A DNA stretch of 7,647 nt from Methylobacterium sp. (GTDB lineage: Bacteria > Pseudomonadota > Alphaproteobacteria > Rhizobiales > Beijerinckiaceae): the NCBI GenBank assembly GCA_021154065.1, contig JAJKJG010000229.1, forward strand, positions 1 to 7,647, written 5' to 3'. The notes under the pieces were generated by a model that was given only the letters and a program-made list of their open reading frames with translations, was not told the origin of the DNA and searched no databases. Position numbers and translations under genes: made by a program. Below, piece by piece: positions 6,752 to 7,647 of this stretch (positions are counted from its first letter, which is position 1; every line of letters begins with the position of its first letter).

Positions 6752-7443
6752 CCACCAACCCAGGTCGCGAGCGCCGCGTTCACGGCTTGCGGCCGCTCAA
6801 GCGTCGACAGGTGGCCGTAGCGCGGCACGACGACGAGCGCTGCCGCGGGGATCAGTCCGGCCATCTCGCGCGCCTGCTCCGGCGGGGTCAGCTCATCGGC
6901 GTCGCCGACGACGATCAGCGTCGGAACGCGAATGGCCGGAAGCGTCGGGCGCGAATCGCGCCGGCCCATGATCGCCCGGAGCTGGCGCGCGAAAACCTCC
7001 GGCCCGGTCTCCGCCGCCATGAGGTCGTAGACCTGCCTCAGCTCCGGGTCCGAGCGCCGCTCGGGAAGCACCGATCTCGCCCATCTCGCCTCGCACACCT
7101 GCGCAAACCGGTCCCCCTCAGCGAGCGCGATCTCCCGCTCGCGGCTCAGCCGCTGCTCGTCGGTATCGGCGCGTGCATTGGTATCGAGGAGGGCGAGGCG
7201 GGCGACGCGCTCGGGCGCCTGGTGCATCACCTCGAGCGCGATATAGCCGCCCATCGACAGGCCGGCGAGCGCGAAGCGCTCCGGCGCCCGGTCGAGTAGC
7301 CGCCGGGCGATCGCCGCCATGGTGTCGTCGCGGGCGTGGTCGGCGATCAGGATCTCGCGCCCGGCGCGAAGTGCGGCGACCTGCGGCTCGAAAAGCCTCG
7401 CCGTGCAGTTCAGCCCCGGCACGAGCACCAGCGTCTCAGTCAT
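6748..7443 (-). CDS. alpha/beta-hydrolase family protein
   Basis: The protein has 231 residues and no signal peptide, so it is probably cytoplasmic. It has the full fold signature: oxyanion-hole VPGLN (8-12), nucleophile elbow GLSMGG with Ser63, an acid in VVGDADELTPP (Asp181 or Asp183), and His211 in RYGHLSTLE. The order and spacing suit small esterase or lactonase-like hydrolases of the MhpC/RsbQ type, but the lid region (~95-165) gives no substrate. The ATG at 7443 is preferred over an in-frame one at 7632 because a very strong SD tract, GGAGGGGAGGGAC, directly precedes it and the beta-1 strand TLVLVPG begins at once. The gene converges on the small membrane protein gene, and their stop codons overlap in CTAG. 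Confidence 0.85.
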   Translation of the reverse strand: MTETLVLVPGLNCTARLFEPQVAALRAGREILIADHARDDTMAAIARRLLDRAPERFALAGLSMGGYIALEVMHQAPERVARLALLDTNARADTDEQRLSREREIALAEGDRFAQVCEARWARSVLPERRSDPELRQVYDLMAAETGPEVFARQLRAIMGRRDSRPTLPAIRVPTLIVVGDADELTPPEQAREMAGLIPAAALVVVPRYGHLSTLERPQAVNAALATWVGG

Positions 7444-7514
7444 GTCCCTCCCCTCCCCGGCCGGCTCGTCGATTGACAACCCGCCCCATAGCCCTAAATG
7501 GTCCGGCAGCGCGA

Positions 7515-7541
7515 CGCCCGATGGGACCATAACGTCGGGCG
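7515..7541. promoter_or_regulatory. 7-bp inverted repeat upstream of the hydrolase gene
   Basis: CGCCCGA (7515-7521) and TCGGGCG (7535-7541) form a perfect dyad around 13 bases, with a smaller ATGG/CCAT dyad overlapping its left arm and spacer. It lies about 75-100 bp upstream of the preferred hydrolase start, in a stretch (7444-7647) with no supported gene. It could be an operator for this gene or for one beyond the right edge. A TTGACA hexamer at 7473-7478 on the plus strand matches the -35 consensus, but no good -10 follows at 15-18 bases. Confidence 0.25.
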
Positions 7542-7647
7542 AAACAAAGGGTGCTCCCGATCGTTGCCGTACGACGCGGCCGGTGCAGAGCTGAGGCGCG
7601 CCCCCGCAACGATTGATCCCCAAGAATGCCATTCACGGAACTCGGAC

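Noticed and set aside
7473..7501. TTGACA as a plus-strand promoter
   Set aside because: The -35 hexamer is perfect, but no acceptable -10 element follows at the right distance.
7444..7632. N-terminal extension of the 6748-7443 hydrolase to an ATG at 7632
   Set aside because: The extra 63 residues lack fold features, and a very strong SD sits just before the ATG at 7443.
7626..7647. Possible start of a plus-strand gene (ATG CCA TTC ACG) running off the right edge
   Set aside because: Only seven codons are visible and there is no SD, so it cannot be supported.

Overview
The window is GC-rich DNA with dense, GC3-biased coding on both strands. The ParE sequence, the two-hairpin REP-like repeat, the cyclase fusion and the ABC-type sensor kinase all point to an alphaproteobacterium, most likely of the Hyphomicrobiales (Methylobacterium/Bosea/Bradyrhizobium-like). 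This placement rests on family resemblance read by eye, not on a database search.

Layout, left to right. Positions 40-170 hold a repeat with two perfect hairpins. Just after it, 206-1528 (+) encodes an alpha/beta-hydrolase fused to a class III adenylate cyclase domain. Converging on that gene is a short minus-strand gene (1546-1728) for a 60-residue protein with a C-terminal membrane anchor. A second, weaker candidate small membrane protein lies at 1879-2010 (-). Positions 2154-3989 (-) encode a membrane sensor histidine kinase whose periplasmic part resembles an ABC-transporter substrate-binding protein. The divergent gap of about 395 bp before the next gene is rich in inverted repeats. Positions 4385-6442 (+) encode ParE, the ATPase/TOPRIM subunit of topoisomerase IV and the one clear housekeeping gene. 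A small single-span membrane protein (6521-6751, +) follows and shares a CTAG stop tetranucleotide with a convergent alpha/beta-hydrolase (6748-7443, -). The last ~200 bp have no supported gene and contain one inverted repeat.

The genes do not form one pathway. Two are signalling proteins that look built to sense small molecules: the hydrolase-cyclase, which probably makes cAMP, and the histidine kinase, which has no response-regulator gene in the window. The rest is a chromosomal housekeeping locus with small membrane proteins and a generic hydrolase. I see no phage, transposase, CRISPR, tRNA or rRNA. I do not see convincing evidence of an undescribed multi-gene system. The most interesting items are the cyclase fusion with a His in place of the usual catalytic Asn, the structured kinase-parE intergenic region, and the sensor kinase with its solute-binding-protein-like input domain.
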